DNA of 64,000 nucleotides from Vallitalea guaymasensis (GCF_018141425.1 NZ_CP058561.1:248001-312000), one strand, 5' to 3'; counted from the first letter of the stretch, positions 20,048 to 31,586 are shown. Made by a program: numbers and translations. The notes: generated by a model not told the origin, from the letters alone.

Positions 20048-20734
20048 TTATCTGCTAAATTTTTCACGGTTAAATAATTTGAAGTAATCTTCAGGTGGTA
20101 TTGATGCTACCTTTTGTTCTAATCGTTCTATTCTTGTTAACAATTTGCACATTTCCATTCTAACAGGGTCTGGCAGATGTGTTTGGTCCAGAGTATCACA
20201 TGGAGATACTTTTTCATTGTTTCTGCGAACAACCCTTGCAGGTATACCAACAACTGTACAGTTAGGCGGCACTTCATTAAGTACAACTGACCCTGCTCCT
20301 ATTCTACAGTTGTCACCAATTGTGAATGAACCTAATACCTTAGCCCCAGCACTTATCATAACATTGTTCCCAATGGTTGGATGTCTCTTTCCATGTTCTT
20401 TTCCTGTTCCACCTAGTGTAACTCCTTGATATATTGTCACATTATCACCAATCTCACAAGTTTCACCTATGACCACTCCATGTCCATGGTCTATGAATAG
20501 ATTTTTTCCAATTGTGGCTCCCGGGTGAATTTCTATTCCCGTTTTTCTTGCCGCTCTTTGAGAAACCCATCTAGCTAAGAAATAGTGTTTTTTTCTAAAT
20601 AGTGAATTAGCTAATCTGTAACTCATTATCGCTTTGAAACTACCATAAAGGAATACTTCTGATGTAGATTTTATAGCCGGGTCTCTATCTTTAATTACAT
20701 TTATCTCTTCTTTGATATATTTTATCAATCCCAT
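20048..20734 (-). CDS. cysE: Serine O-acetyltransferase
   Basis: Makes O-acetylserine from serine and acetyl-CoA, the first step of cysteine synthesis. About 228 residues: an N-terminal helical domain, then a left-handed beta-helix of hexapeptide repeats with GATIGKNLFIDHGHGVVIGE and the catalytic His block. An in-frame ATG eight codons upstream (20758) is open, but AAGGAGTG lies inside that extension just before 20734, which fixes the start. It is the first gene behind the cysteine T-box, so its expression should rise when uncharged tRNA-Cys accumulates. Confidence 0.96.
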   Translation of the reverse strand: MGLIKYIKEEINVIKDRDPAIKSTSEVFLYGSFKAIMSYRLANSLFRKKHYFLARWVSQRAARKTGIEIHPGATIGKNLFIDHGHGVVIGETCEIGDNVTIYQGVTLGGTGKEHGKRHPTIGNNVMISAGAKVLGSFTIGDNCRIGAGSVVLNEVPPNCTVVGIPARVVRRNNEKVSPCDTLDQTHLPDPVRMEMCKLLTRIERLEQKVASIPPEDYFKLFNREKFSR

Positions 20735-20830
20735 ATTATCACACTCCTTGTTGTACATATTAAGTCAAATGACTCAGTAACGTAACGAAATCAAAGAAAC
20801 TTCTTAAGTAAAGTTTTCCAATAATTTGTA

Positions 20831-20871
20831 ATAAAAAAACTCCATCTCCTAATTAAATAAGAGACGAAGTT
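20831..20871 (-). terminator. T-box terminator hairpin
   Basis: Read leftward, AACTTCGTCTC pairs fully with GAGATGGAGTT (two G-U pairs) and is followed by seven Ts. It is mutually exclusive with the antiterminator that contains the T-box sequence at 20876-20889. Confidence 0.9.
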
Positions 20872-21085
20872 ATTCCGCGGTTCCACTCTTCTTGAATAAA
20901 TATATTTATTCCAACTTCAGGCTGTATAACGGTCAGCACCGTACCCAGCTACTACTATTTCACTGGACAAGCTCAAGGATGCACTTCATTCAACTTCACT
21001 TAAGGAATGCTCTCAGCCGGTGACACTCCATCTCTTTTAAGATTCATTTAACTACTCTTCCTATCAAAGCTTCTAAATTATATGT
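20832..21085 (-). promoter_or_regulatory. Cysteine T-box riboswitch
   Basis: tRNA-sensing leader of cysE-cysS. The invariant T-box AGAGTGGAACCGCG is at 20876-20889 (read leftward), just before the terminator. A TGC (Cys) codon at 20991-20993, in an AAGTGCATCC context upstream, is the likely specifier. The stem I region runs back to about 21085. A second stem region (GGTACGGTGCTGACC) lies between. The specifier assignment agrees with both downstream genes. Confidence 0.93.
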
Positions 21086-21137
21086 TCCATATTCTTTTTT
21101 ATGATTAATTAACCTAGGTTGTCTATTAATTACTATT

Positions 21138-21166
21138 ATTATATGTTGTGTTTTAATTTTTGTTAA
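21138..21166 (-). promoter_or_regulatory. Promoter of the cysE-cysS T-box transcript
   Basis: Read leftward: -35 TTAACA (21161-21166), 17-bp spacer, perfect -10 TATAAT (21138-21143). About 45 bp precede the first T-box stem. Confidence 0.75.
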
Positions 21167-21207
21167 CTTAATAATATATTACCTTTATTAATTAGTCAAG
21201 AATAAAT

Positions 21208-21942
21208 TTATAAACCTTCTACCGCTTTTTTCATATCATTGATTACATCTTCAATAGAGATATCCTTAAGATTTTCTTTATTTGAACCAGAGCATAGTGC
21301 GCCTATCAATTTGCCGTTTGACAAGAAAATAGGGACAGCAAATCTCCTGCCATTAAAAAACCAGCCTTTATCATCCACATGTTTTTCTATATCAGCCTCA
21401 ACAATTAATTTGTCAATATCTTTTCTATCAACTACATTCATATTACGAGATGGATCAGCATATGACTTTTTAATTAATTCTTCTTGTTTTTCTTTATCCT
21501 GCTCAGCTATATATAAAATTCCCCATGGAAAATTCATCAAGTCATAATGGGTATTTCCAACTTCAAGCATACCTAGATTGGAGGACTCAATTATCTTATA
21601 GATTACGGTGGCTTTATCTTTGTCCAATGATGTCAACAATACAGTTATACCATACTTTTCATTTATCTCTTTCATACTATTATGCAATTTTTGTATTATT
21701 TTATTCCAAAAAGTTTCTTGGTTGGATAGATTTAAAAACTTTATACCAAGGGTATATTTATTATTTTGGTCTTTAGCAAGATATTCCTTGTCCATCAAGA
21801 CTTTTATAAGCCGATTGACTGTAGTAGCATGTAAATCCATCTTTTCCTTTAGCTCATTAAATCCTATGGCTCCTTCTCTTGCTACTATTTCAAGTATGGT
21901 TAAACCTCTTGTCAATGCTGGAGCTACACTCTTTTGTTCCAT
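21208..21942 (-). CDS. IclR family transcriptional regulator
   Basis: A 244-residue regulator: winged helix-turn-helix (residues 8-70; GLTILEIVAREGAIGFNELK, LHATTVNRLIKVL) and a C-terminal GAF-like effector domain with FAVPIFLSNGKLIGALC near the end. IclR proteins usually sense small carboxylates or sugar acids. The open frame extends 19 codons upstream, but AGAGGTGA sits 8 bases before 21942. It follows the sulfatase gene by 63 bp with no terminator, so the pair form an operon and this protein probably controls it. Confidence 0.93.
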   Translation of the reverse strand: MEQKSVAPALTRGLTILEIVAREGAIGFNELKEKMDLHATTVNRLIKVLMDKEYLAKDQNNKYTLGIKFLNLSNQETFWNKIIQKLHNSMKEINEKYGITVLLTSLDKDKATVIYKIIESSNLGMLEVGNTHYDLMNFPWGILYIAEQDKEKQEELIKKSYADPSRNMNVVDRKDIDKLIVEADIEKHVDDKGWFFNGRRFAVPIFLSNGKLIGALCSGSNKENLKDISIEDVINDMKKAVEGL

Positions 21943-22005
21943 TATATAGTCACCTCTGATTATTTTTTCAATAGTACATATAGGATTATTATATAACAAT
22001 TTTTA

Positions 22006-23358
22006 TTATTTTGCAGATAAAATTACTGGTTCTTCTTCCTTAGCCTCTTTCATCCTCTTAATCAATCTACTAGCCAATTCTTCTCTGACTTTAACATAAG
22101 CAGGGTCTTTAACAAGATTGGTTAATTCACATGGGTCTTTTTCCAAATCATATAAAAAAGTTTCAACGTATGTATCACTATGGGAATCCATTCCTCCTGA
22201 TTTATCTGGTGCAGTAACACAATATTTCCATTTGTCTGTCCTTATTGCTCTGCCCAATTGACTCTCGCTAATCTGTAAAAACACTTCTTGCTGCCACTTG
22301 ACCTCTTTCCCATCAACTACTTCTTGAATTGGGTATCCTTGCATATCCTCAGGTTGCTCAACTCCTGCACTATTAAGGATTGTAGCTGGCAGGTCAATTA
22401 AGCTAACCAGTTCTTTAACGACTTTTCCACCTCTGAACCCTGGTCCATTAAGAATCATTGGAACCCTTATTGCACTTTCATGACAACTTCGTTTATATTC
22501 CTTGTTTCTTGTTCTAAAATGTGAACCATGGTCACTGGTATAAATAATAAGAGTATCTTCTTCCAATCCTAATTCTCTTAATTTCTTTCTTATTCTTCCT
22601 ACATTCTCATCAAGACTTGCACAGCACCCTAGATAATCTGGATAATTTTCTTCCCAATCACCTTTTTCAGTATTACAAACCAAGTCTTTTGGTGGTACAT
22701 AATCTTTAAATCTTTCTTTTGACCCATCAGGACCTTCATATCGGTTACGATCATTCTGATGATGTGGTTCAATGTATGATGTAAATAAGAAAAATGGTTT
22801 TTCTCCAGTATAACCATCCAAATAGTCAAGTACAAAATCTGTTGTAGCATCTACTCTATAGCCTTTGAACTCTACTTTTTCCATATCTTTGAACATATAG
22901 CCGTCATAACCGTGGGAAGTATATTCTAGTACATCTGCTGCTACCCAATAGTCTTTATATCCCCCTCTTCTTTCTGGAGGGATAGCTGTTGTTTCATAAT
23001 TACACACCTCACCAATGTCTTCATTGGAATCATATCCTGTGGAAGCCAAATGCCACTTACCTACATATCCCACTTCATAACCAGCTTGTGATAAGTATCT
23101 AGGAACTGTATTTGCATCTAATGGTAAAGCAATTGCGTTACGATAGCAACCAGTCTCTGTAGCATATTTACCAGTTTGCAAACATGCTCTTGCAGGACCA
23201 CAAACAGGTTGACAGGTAAAGGCATTTTCTATTCTTACTCCATCCTTAGCTAAATCATCCAGATTAGGGGTTATATCTAACGGCTGTCCATAACACCCAA
23301 CTGTATCCCATCTCTGTTGATCTGAAAATATGAATAAAATATTTGGTTTTCTCTTCAT
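22006..23358 (-). CDS. Sulfatase (Cys-type, formylglycine-dependent)
   Basis: Alkaline-phosphatase superfamily arylsulfatase. The maturation motif CGPAR (CxPxR; Cys53, Arg57) would be turned into formylglycine, in anaerobes usually by a radical-SAM maturase; none is in this window. Metal ligands are seen in NILFIFSDQQRWD and IYTSDHGSHF. There is no signal peptide, so it is cytosolic and would act on imported sulfated sugars. An in-frame ATG seven codons upstream is rejected because AAGGAGTG overlaps that extension. About 450 residues, normal for S1 sulfatases. The exact substrate cannot be read from sequence. Confidence 0.94.
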   Translation of the reverse strand: MKRKPNILFIFSDQQRWDTVGCYGQPLDITPNLDDLAKDGVRIENAFTCQPVCGPARACLQTGKYATETGCYRNAIALPLDANTVPRYLSQAGYEVGYVGKWHLASTGYDSNEDIGEVCNYETTAIPPERRGGYKDYWVAADVLEYTSHGYDGYMFKDMEKVEFKGYRVDATTDFVLDYLDGYTGEKPFFLFTSYIEPHHQNDRNRYEGPDGSKERFKDYVPPKDLVCNTEKGDWEENYPDYLGCCASLDENVGRIRKKLRELGLEEDTLIIYTSDHGSHFRTRNKEYKRSCHESAIRVPMILNGPGFRGGKVVKELVSLIDLPATILNSAGVEQPEDMQGYPIQEVVDGKEVKWQQEVFLQISESQLGRAIRTDKWKYCVTAPDKSGGMDSHSDTYVETFLYDLEKDPCELTNLVKDPAYVKVREELASRLIKRMKEAKEEEPVILSAK

Positions 23359-23382
23359 AATATCACTCCTTAGTATCATATA

Positions 23383-23410
23383 TGTAACTATTAATAATTT
23401 ATTTGTAACT
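23383..23410 (-). repeat. Direct repeat TGTAACT x2 in the sulfatase 5' region
   Basis: TGTAACT at 23383-23389 and 23404-23410 (start to start 21 bp, two helical turns), between the promoter and the start codon and covering the expected transcription start. Candidate operator, possibly for the IclR protein. Confidence 0.6.
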
Positions 23411-23412
23411 TT

Positions 23413-23440
23413 ATTATACTATACTATTGATTAATGTCAA
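23413..23440 (-). promoter_or_regulatory. Promoter of sulfatase-iclR
   Basis: Read leftward: perfect -35 TTGACA (23435-23440), 16-bp spacer, perfect -10 TATAAT (23413-23418). A very strong sigma-A promoter that would need repression. Confidence 0.85.
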
Positions 23441-23448
23441 TAAGAGCA

Positions 23449-23478
23449 TAAAAAAAAGAGGTATAACATCTACCTCTT
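23449..23478 (-). terminator. Terminator of the acyl-CoA synthetase gene
   Basis: 8-bp arms AAGAGGTA (23456-23463) and TACCTCTT (23471-23478) with a seven-base loop, then a T-run read leftward. It lies 24 bp past the stop codon. Confidence 0.93.
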
Positions 23479-23501
23479 AATTTTATAGATTAAACACATA
23501 A

Positions 23502-25742
23502 TTATTTTTTGATTCCTGTATTATAAGATACAAAAGTATCCAAAGCTTTTACTGATGATCTTATATCATCGTATACAGCTACTTTACCTTCTTCCATGAT
23601 TGATACGAATTCACGATAAAACTTACCAGCATTAACAGAGACTGTAATAGGTTTATTATATTTTTTAACTAACCTTACAAGCGTATTAGCTAAACTGTCA
23701 TCATCATAACATGCGTTAGGTAAAGCTCTCAGATCATTTGCATGTGGTACAATACTTACGAACATAGCATCTACAGCATCATCCTGAATTATAGCCTCTA
23801 TATATTTAGCATATAGAACATCTTCAGTCATTGGAGTTACATCGATTATTGAAGAAGATGTATCTATAAGTCCATGATAGTTAAGCTGCTTTAATTTTTC
23901 ATTAGTTTCTTCACTGAGAGTTGCTAACTCCAAGTTACCTAATTCATCAGCTGCTATAGTAGCTTCAAAACCTGCGTTAACCACACCTGCTACTTTTCTT
24001 CCTTTTACCTTTTTGTCAGCAAGTAGAGAAAAGGCTTTTATACAATCATAATATGTTTTAATATCATCAATGAGAATGACTCCTGCTTGCTCACATACAG
24101 CCTTAAACACGTCATAATCACCTGTCATAGCTGCAGTGTGGGAAGCTGCTGCCTTAGCTCCTGCATCTGTTTTACCAGATTTATATATGATAATTGGTTT
24201 ATCTATGTCTTTTGCTAATTCATAGAATTTTCTACCTTCCCCTTGGTCAAAACCTTCAACATAAAGGGCTATATTACTGATATCTTCTTTTGGAGCAAAA
24301 TACTTAATTAGATCAACAATCTTGACATCATATTTATTACCGAAACTGACTACTGATTTGAATATTTTCAAATGACTGAATTTATCAATAAGGGTAAGAG
24401 CCATACCACCGCTTTGAGTCAAGAATACAGTATTACTATCTTCACATGTATTCAATTCCAATCTTTCTTCATCAATGAATAATGTATTCACTCCTGGATT
24501 ATTTTCATCATCTCCATAGAAAACACCCATACAGTTTGGTCCAATGACCCTCACATCTTCCGGCATTACTTTTGACAAATTTTCCTTGAACTGCTCATAC
24601 TTCATATCAGAAGGAATACCTGGAATGAGTACTACTGATTTTGGTATATTGGTTTTCATTTCTTCAAAGAATGAGAACACATATTTTGCTTTAGCTACAT
24701 AAACAGCTAATTCAGTTTCAACTGGTATTTCATCTATACTTTTATATAGCTGATATTCTTTATCACCAATAACGGTTTTTCCACCTTTTATATTAACGAA
24801 ATATATATCTTCTCTACCAAGGTCATGCAAGAGTTTTGCTATCTCTCTTCCCATACTATGTTTATCCGGATTTGCGGAAACACCAATAACAGCTATTCCC
24901 TTTGGATTAAAGAATGGTTCTATATTTCTCACATTAGCTTCTTTCATTACTTCTTTATTGTCTTCCACTTTTTCAAATTGTGCAAATCCATCTACAGCAA
25001 TGAATCTGTTGTCTTTTGTTATTACAAATGGATTAATGTCAAGAGCTTTCACAATATACTTAGTCTTCTCTTTGCTAGCATTTGAATAGTGAAAAGCGAA
25101 TGAACTTATCAAACTTGCTGCTTTTGCCATTAGCTCAAGATATTCTTCATGACCGATATCCTTGAATTTATGACAAATGTTCAAATCATTAACAAGTTCT
25201 AAGGCTTTATTATACCTGAAAGGAGGAAGGAATAGATTAGCAGGATCATAATATTTAGCAAAAAATTCTGCATCATCTCCACCTTTTGTAAATGTTATTA
25301 CTGGACCGAATGATGAATCGTCTTTTGAACCAATAAGTACTTCATATCCTATACTTTGTGTATGAGGAATGAATTCTACAATTAGGAAGCCTTCGATATT
25401 TGGTTCTTGTTCAAAATGCGAAAGAACTTCTTTGCGCATTTTATCCAATACATAACCTACATATAATGTTTCATGATTCTTTACTACTTTTACCCCACCT
25501 AATTTTTGTTTATGGGAAATATCTGATGAAACAATTTTAACTACAATATCACGACCGAATTTTTCTAACATCTTTTCAGTCAATTCATCTGAATTCTTTA
25601 CGAATACGAATTTTGGAACATCAAGTCCTATGCTCTTTAAAATCATATAAACTTCATGTTCGTATAGAGTCTTTCTTCCATTTTCATAAGCATTATCAAA
25701 TATATTGTTGATTATGCTCATTGATTCTACTGAAATATTCAT
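23502..25742 (-). CDS. ADP-forming acetate/acyl-CoA ligase (fused beta-alpha subunits)
   Basis: Converts acyl-CoA + ADP + Pi to acid + CoA + ATP, or the reverse. 746 residues in the order ATP-grasp (about 10-255), CoA-binding Rossmann domain (about 275-400; KGIAVIGVSANPDKHSMGREI), and ligase domain with phospho-His535 in KAAASHTAAMTGD. The ATP-grasp-first order is one of the known permutations of this family. The start follows GGGGTGG, which can be sequestered in a leader hairpin. It is monocistronic. The acyl substrate is unknown. Confidence 0.92.
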   Translation of the reverse strand: MNISVESMSIINNIFDNAYENGRKTLYEHEVYMILKSIGLDVPKFVFVKNSDELTEKMLEKFGRDIVVKIVSSDISHKQKLGGVKVVKNHETLYVGYVLDKMRKEVLSHFEQEPNIEGFLIVEFIPHTQSIGYEVLIGSKDDSSFGPVITFTKGGDDAEFFAKYYDPANLFLPPFRYNKALELVNDLNICHKFKDIGHEEYLELMAKAASLISSFAFHYSNASKEKTKYIVKALDINPFVITKDNRFIAVDGFAQFEKVEDNKEVMKEANVRNIEPFFNPKGIAVIGVSANPDKHSMGREIAKLLHDLGREDIYFVNIKGGKTVIGDKEYQLYKSIDEIPVETELAVYVAKAKYVFSFFEEMKTNIPKSVVLIPGIPSDMKYEQFKENLSKVMPEDVRVIGPNCMGVFYGDDENNPGVNTLFIDEERLELNTCEDSNTVFLTQSGGMALTLIDKFSHLKIFKSVVSFGNKYDVKIVDLIKYFAPKEDISNIALYVEGFDQGEGRKFYELAKDIDKPIIIYKSGKTDAGAKAAASHTAAMTGDYDVFKAVCEQAGVILIDDIKTYYDCIKAFSLLADKKVKGRKVAGVVNAGFEATIAADELGNLELATLSEETNEKLKQLNYHGLIDTSSSIIDVTPMTEDVLYAKYIEAIIQDDAVDAMFVSIVPHANDLRALPNACYDDDSLANTLVRLVKKYNKPITVSVNAGKFYREFVSIMEEGKVAVYDDIRSSVKALDTFVSYNTGIKK

Positions 25743-25748
25743 TTAACC

Positions 25749-25809
25749 ACCCCGCATAGTATTTATGGGGTTGTCTTAAAACACAGATATTATAATATAT
25801 TTTAAGACA
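25749..25809 (-). promoter_or_regulatory. Leader inverted repeats covering the SD of the acyl-CoA ligase
   Basis: Two nested signals precede the gene. Near the start, ACCCC (in RNA) and GGGGT (25749-25753 and 25767-25771) can pair across a 13-base loop and hide the GGGGTGG Shine-Dalgarno. Just upstream lie 10-bp arms TGTCTTAAAA (25772-25781) and TTTTAAGACA (25800-25809) around an AT-rich centre. Confidence 0.6.
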
Positions 25810-26065
25810 GCACCATATTCGTTTTTTACTATAATTTAGTAAGCATCCATTATATAAGACAGATTTATTAAAATCATCCATCATATATATCAAGTTCTAT
25901 TTATGTTCATAGTAAGGTAAAATATTACATTGCTATTATAACAAAAAGCAATTTATAATAAAAGCGAAAGGGAAATTAATTTTATTTTATAAAGATTATT
26001 TTGCGATTAATAAACTTTTTAAAGTGGTTAAAGCGGAAATTAGAGTTATTACAGTATTATTGGTG
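25810..26065. other. Leader/promoter region of the acyl-CoA ligase gene
   Basis: No gene recognised. A TATAAT hexamer in leftward orientation at 25935-25940 is a candidate -10, with no convincing -35. If used, it gives a leader of nearly 200 bases ending in the SD hairpin. Confidence 0.4.
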
Positions 26066-26094
26066 CGAAAAAAAGAAGCCTTATTACGGCTCCT
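26066..26094 (-). terminator. Terminator of the Mrp ATPase-DUF134 operon
   Basis: Read leftward, AGGAGCC pairs with GGCTTCT (one G-U) across a short loop and is followed by seven Ts. It lies about 40 bp past the DUF134 stop codon. Confidence 0.88.
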
Positions 26095-26132
26095 TAATAT
26101 ATATTTTGGGTGGTTGAATTATTGCTAGCATA

Positions 26133-26561
26133 CTATTTGTTTATTCTGTTACATATTTGTTGCTTCTTTTTACAATATATGTTGGTTGATTTACATTTAG
26201 GGCATTGAGCTGATTTTGTAAAGTCAAACTCATATTCATGATTACAATCTTTACAGATCACTTTACATTTTTTAGTGCAGTAAATGCCTCCTGTAATATT
26301 TATTGCCATACCGCTAGTCAAAGCTTTAGTAACTTTTTGCCTAGCACTATCAATAATATTTTGGAAAGTTTGTCTTGAGACATGCATTTTTTCTGCACAT
26401 TTCTCTTGATTTAATTTCTCGATATCCTTCAGTCTCATGGCCTCTAATTCTTCTATATTCAGAATAACTTCTTCCAACTGCTGGTCAGATCTGCCTCTAG
26501 GCTTAAAATAGGTATACTCAGGAAAAAAGTCCACTTTTCTACACTTTTTTGGTCTTGGCAT
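26133..26561 (-). CDS. DUF134 family helix-turn-helix protein with zinc ribbon
   Basis: A 142-residue protein. It begins MPRPKKCRKV, the standard DUF134 start, followed by a sigma-region-4-like helix-turn-helix (LKDIEKLNQEKCAEKMHVSRQTF, around 45-70). The C-terminal half has a Cys-rich ribbon (CTKKCKVICKDC and CPKCKSTNIYCKKK). It is probably a DNA-binding protein. It starts four bases after the Mrp ATPase stop with no clear SD of its own, so translation is coupled. DUF134 next to Mrp/NBP35 ATPases is a recurring arrangement in anaerobes. Confidence 0.88.
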   Translation of the reverse strand: MPRPKKCRKVDFFPEYTYFKPRGRSDQQLEEVILNIEELEAMRLKDIEKLNQEKCAEKMHVSRQTFQNIIDSARQKVTKALTSGMAINITGGIYCTKKCKVICKDCNHEYEFDFTKSAQCPKCKSTNIYCKKKQQICNRINK

Positions 26562-26565
26562 ACGA

Positions 26566-27375
26566 TTATTCTTTAATTATTCCATCAGTTATTTTTTCGA
26601 ACATCTTAGCTATTTCATCTGACTTATTAATACCATCTCTTGCAATTTCCTTAGTCATTGGTAGTTCACCTAATAATTTAATACCCATTTTATCTAAGAA
26701 TTCCTCTGTATTACCTTCAAACATTTTAATAGTTTTGCCACAATCTGGACATTTGATATAGCTCATGTTTTCAATGACGCCAATAACATCTACGTCCATT
26801 TTCTTAGTCATGTTGATAGCTTTTTCTACAATCATAGATACCATATCATGAGGTACAGAAACCATTACTACTCCAGTGATAGGCATTACCTGCATAACTG
26901 TAAGTGCTACATCACCAGTTCCTGGTGGCAAGTCAACTACTAGATAATCCAAGTCTTCCCATAGTACGTCTGTCCAAAATTGTTTTACTGTTCCAGAGAT
27001 GATTGGACCTCTCCAGATAACAGGTGTATTTTCTTCATCAATCAAGAAGTTGAGTGACATAACTTTTAATCCATTTTCAGCAATAACTGGTAAAATACCT
27101 GTCTCAAGTACTGCTGCTCTTTTATCTTGTAGACCTAATAATCTTGGGATACTTGGTCCAGTTATATCTGCATCTAACAATCCTACTTTATATCCTTTTC
27201 TAACCAAGTCGTTAGCAAGCATTACAGATACTGTAGATTTACCTACTCCACCTTTTCCACTCATGACTCCTATAATATTTTTAACATTATTAATAGGATT
27301 ATTTTCTACCATACAATTTTCTTTCTTGCTATCACTGCAATTACCATTTGATGCACATGTATCACATGATGCCAC
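26566..27375 (-). CDS. Mrp/NBP35-family iron-sulfur carrier ATPase
   Basis: P-loop ATPase that assembles or transfers Fe-S clusters. 269 residues: N-terminal Cys-rich tail (Cys4, Cys7, Cys13, Cys21), deviant Walker A GKGGVGKST, LLDADITGPSIPRLLG, DLPPGTGD, and the CPDC metal-binding pair in the C-terminal third, which bridges the dimer. The start codon is GTG (27373-27375) with GGAGTGA upstream. It is the first gene of a two-gene operon with DUF134. Not to be confused with the Mrp cation antiporter at 43-47 kb. Confidence 0.93.
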   Translation of the reverse strand: MASCDTCASNGNCSDSKKENCMVENNPINNVKNIIGVMSGKGGVGKSTVSVMLANDLVRKGYKVGLLDADITGPSIPRLLGLQDKRAAVLETGILPVIAENGLKVMSLNFLIDEENTPVIWRGPIISGTVKQFWTDVLWEDLDYLVVDLPPGTGDVALTVMQVMPITGVVMVSVPHDMVSMIVEKAINMTKKMDVDVIGVIENMSYIKCPDCGKTIKMFEGNTEEFLDKMGIKLLGELPMTKEIARDGINKSDEIAKMFEKITDGIIKE

Positions 27376-27445
27376 TTTAAATCACTCCTATCATTTTATT
27401 TACTTTTATATTAAAAATTACAAATGTTCTGCTTATGAACTCTTT

Positions 27446-27493
27446 TTGGCATTATATAACTATAAATATCTGTCTTTTTATAGCATATGCCAA
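27446..27493. repeat. Double inverted repeat upstream of the Mrp ATPase
   Basis: TTGGCAT (27446-27452) and ATGCCAA (27487-27493) flank an inner pair CTATAAA/TTTATAG. Together they can form a long interrupted hairpin 70-120 bp before the GTG start. No T-run follows, so it is not a terminator. Confidence 0.55.
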
Positions 27494-27535
27494 TAAAAAT
27501 ATACACCTTTTTTTGTCTATTGTCAATCAAATATT

Positions 27536-28183
27536 TTATGCCTTCAACCCTTCTAAAAACAAGGATAATTGGAGAGTAATCATTTTTCTGCATTCTTCTT
27601 CGGACATGTCCAGGCTTTTATGTCTTCTGAATACTCTTTGGGCTAGGCTTAACCAAGAATCTCCTATGGTGTTAGCTGTCAAATGAGGGTCTATATAATC
27701 TTTTATTGACCCGTCTTCAATACCTTGTTTCAATATTTCAGTTAAATACCCTGTTGCTTGTTTAATAGTGTCATAGAACTCATCTCTTAGGGATGAATTA
27801 ATTTCATTAGTTTTTACATTGTAGTCATATATACCTGTAAACATAATTGTATCTTTAAAATTATCAATGTTATTATCTATGATACTAAAATATTGTTTCA
27901 ACTTATTATAACCATTACCACATAATTTCGGCATTGCTTCTTCCATTATCCTATTATACTCTCTAATTAGACACATATCAATTATAGTTGTAATCTCTTC
28001 TTTACTTTTAAAATACTCATATAAGGTTTTTCTGCTTATGCCTGATTCCTTAGCTATCCTAGCCATAGTTGTATCTCTAAAACCATCACTTAAAAATAAT
28101 TCTAGTGATGCATTTACTATTCTATTTCTTGTCATATCTCTTTTATCTAATTTTTCATCGGTGTATAACTCATCAACTCTCAT
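27536..28183 (-). CDS. TetR/AcrR family transcriptional regulator
   Basis: 215 residues. N-terminal TetR DNA-binding domain (about 18-65): RNRIVNASLELFLSDGFRDTTMARIAKESGISRKTLYEYFKSK contains the full helix-turn-helix signature (read in parts). The C-terminal ligand-binding domain is unassigned. The start follows AGAAAGGA. It lies 26 bp after lacZ in the same direction, so it is co-transcribed and is the obvious candidate repressor of the lacZ operon through the palindrome at 31419-31434. Confidence 0.93.
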   Translation of the reverse strand: MRVDELYTDEKLDKRDMTRNRIVNASLELFLSDGFRDTTMARIAKESGISRKTLYEYFKSKEEITTIIDMCLIREYNRIMEEAMPKLCGNGYNKLKQYFSIIDNNIDNFKDTIMFTGIYDYNVKTNEINSSLRDEFYDTIKQATGYLTEILKQGIEDGSIKDYIDPHLTANTIGDSWLSLAQRVFRRHKSLDMSEEECRKMITLQLSLFLEGLKA

Positions 28184-28209
28184 TAAAATATCCTTTCTGC
28201 CCTATAAAC

Positions 28210-31329
<3,120 letters not shown>

Positions 31330-31418
31330 CTAATTTTGAAATAATCTATGATATTATAACCTCCCCATAAAAAGAAGGCTTAGATTTCAATTATTCTATA
31401 AGACCATCATTAGGATAG

Positions 31419-31434
31419 GGTAACACGTGTTACC
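31419..31434. promoter_or_regulatory. Palindromic operator of lacZ-tetR
   Basis: Perfect 16-bp palindrome GGTAACACGTGTTACC, about 100 bp before lacZ and about 14 bp downstream of the candidate -10, so a bound protein would block transcription. Likely a repressor site, most simply for the TetR protein of the same operon. Confidence 0.75.
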
Positions 31435-31447
31435 TTTATATAATAAA

Positions 31448-31474
31448 TGTATAACTATTTAGGAAACTAGTCAA
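31448..31474 (-). promoter_or_regulatory. Candidate lacZ promoter
   Basis: Read leftward: -35 TTGACT (31469-31474) and -10 TATACA (31448-31453) with a short 15-bp spacer. A shifted -10, TACATT, gives the normal 17. Confidence 0.5.
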
Positions 31475-31538
31475 GGGAAATCAGTAAATTTCTAGCTATT
31501 GTTTTAAAACCTTTTATAATTGTATATAATATATTGCA

Positions 31539-31586
31539 CATAAAAAAAACATCTTTAAGTAGCAGTTTTACTACACAAAGATGTTT
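31539..31586 (-). terminator. Terminator of the PH-domain gene
   Basis: 10-bp arms AAACATCTTT (31547-31556) and AAAGATGTTT (31577-31586), with an inner GTAG/CTAC pair, followed leftward by a run of eight Ts. Confidence 0.92.

Noticed and set aside
25696-25893. 65-codon frame overlapping the start of the acyl-CoA ligase, possible leader peptide
   Set aside because: No SD before its start, no recognisable domain, and it overlaps the regulatory hairpins and the real start.
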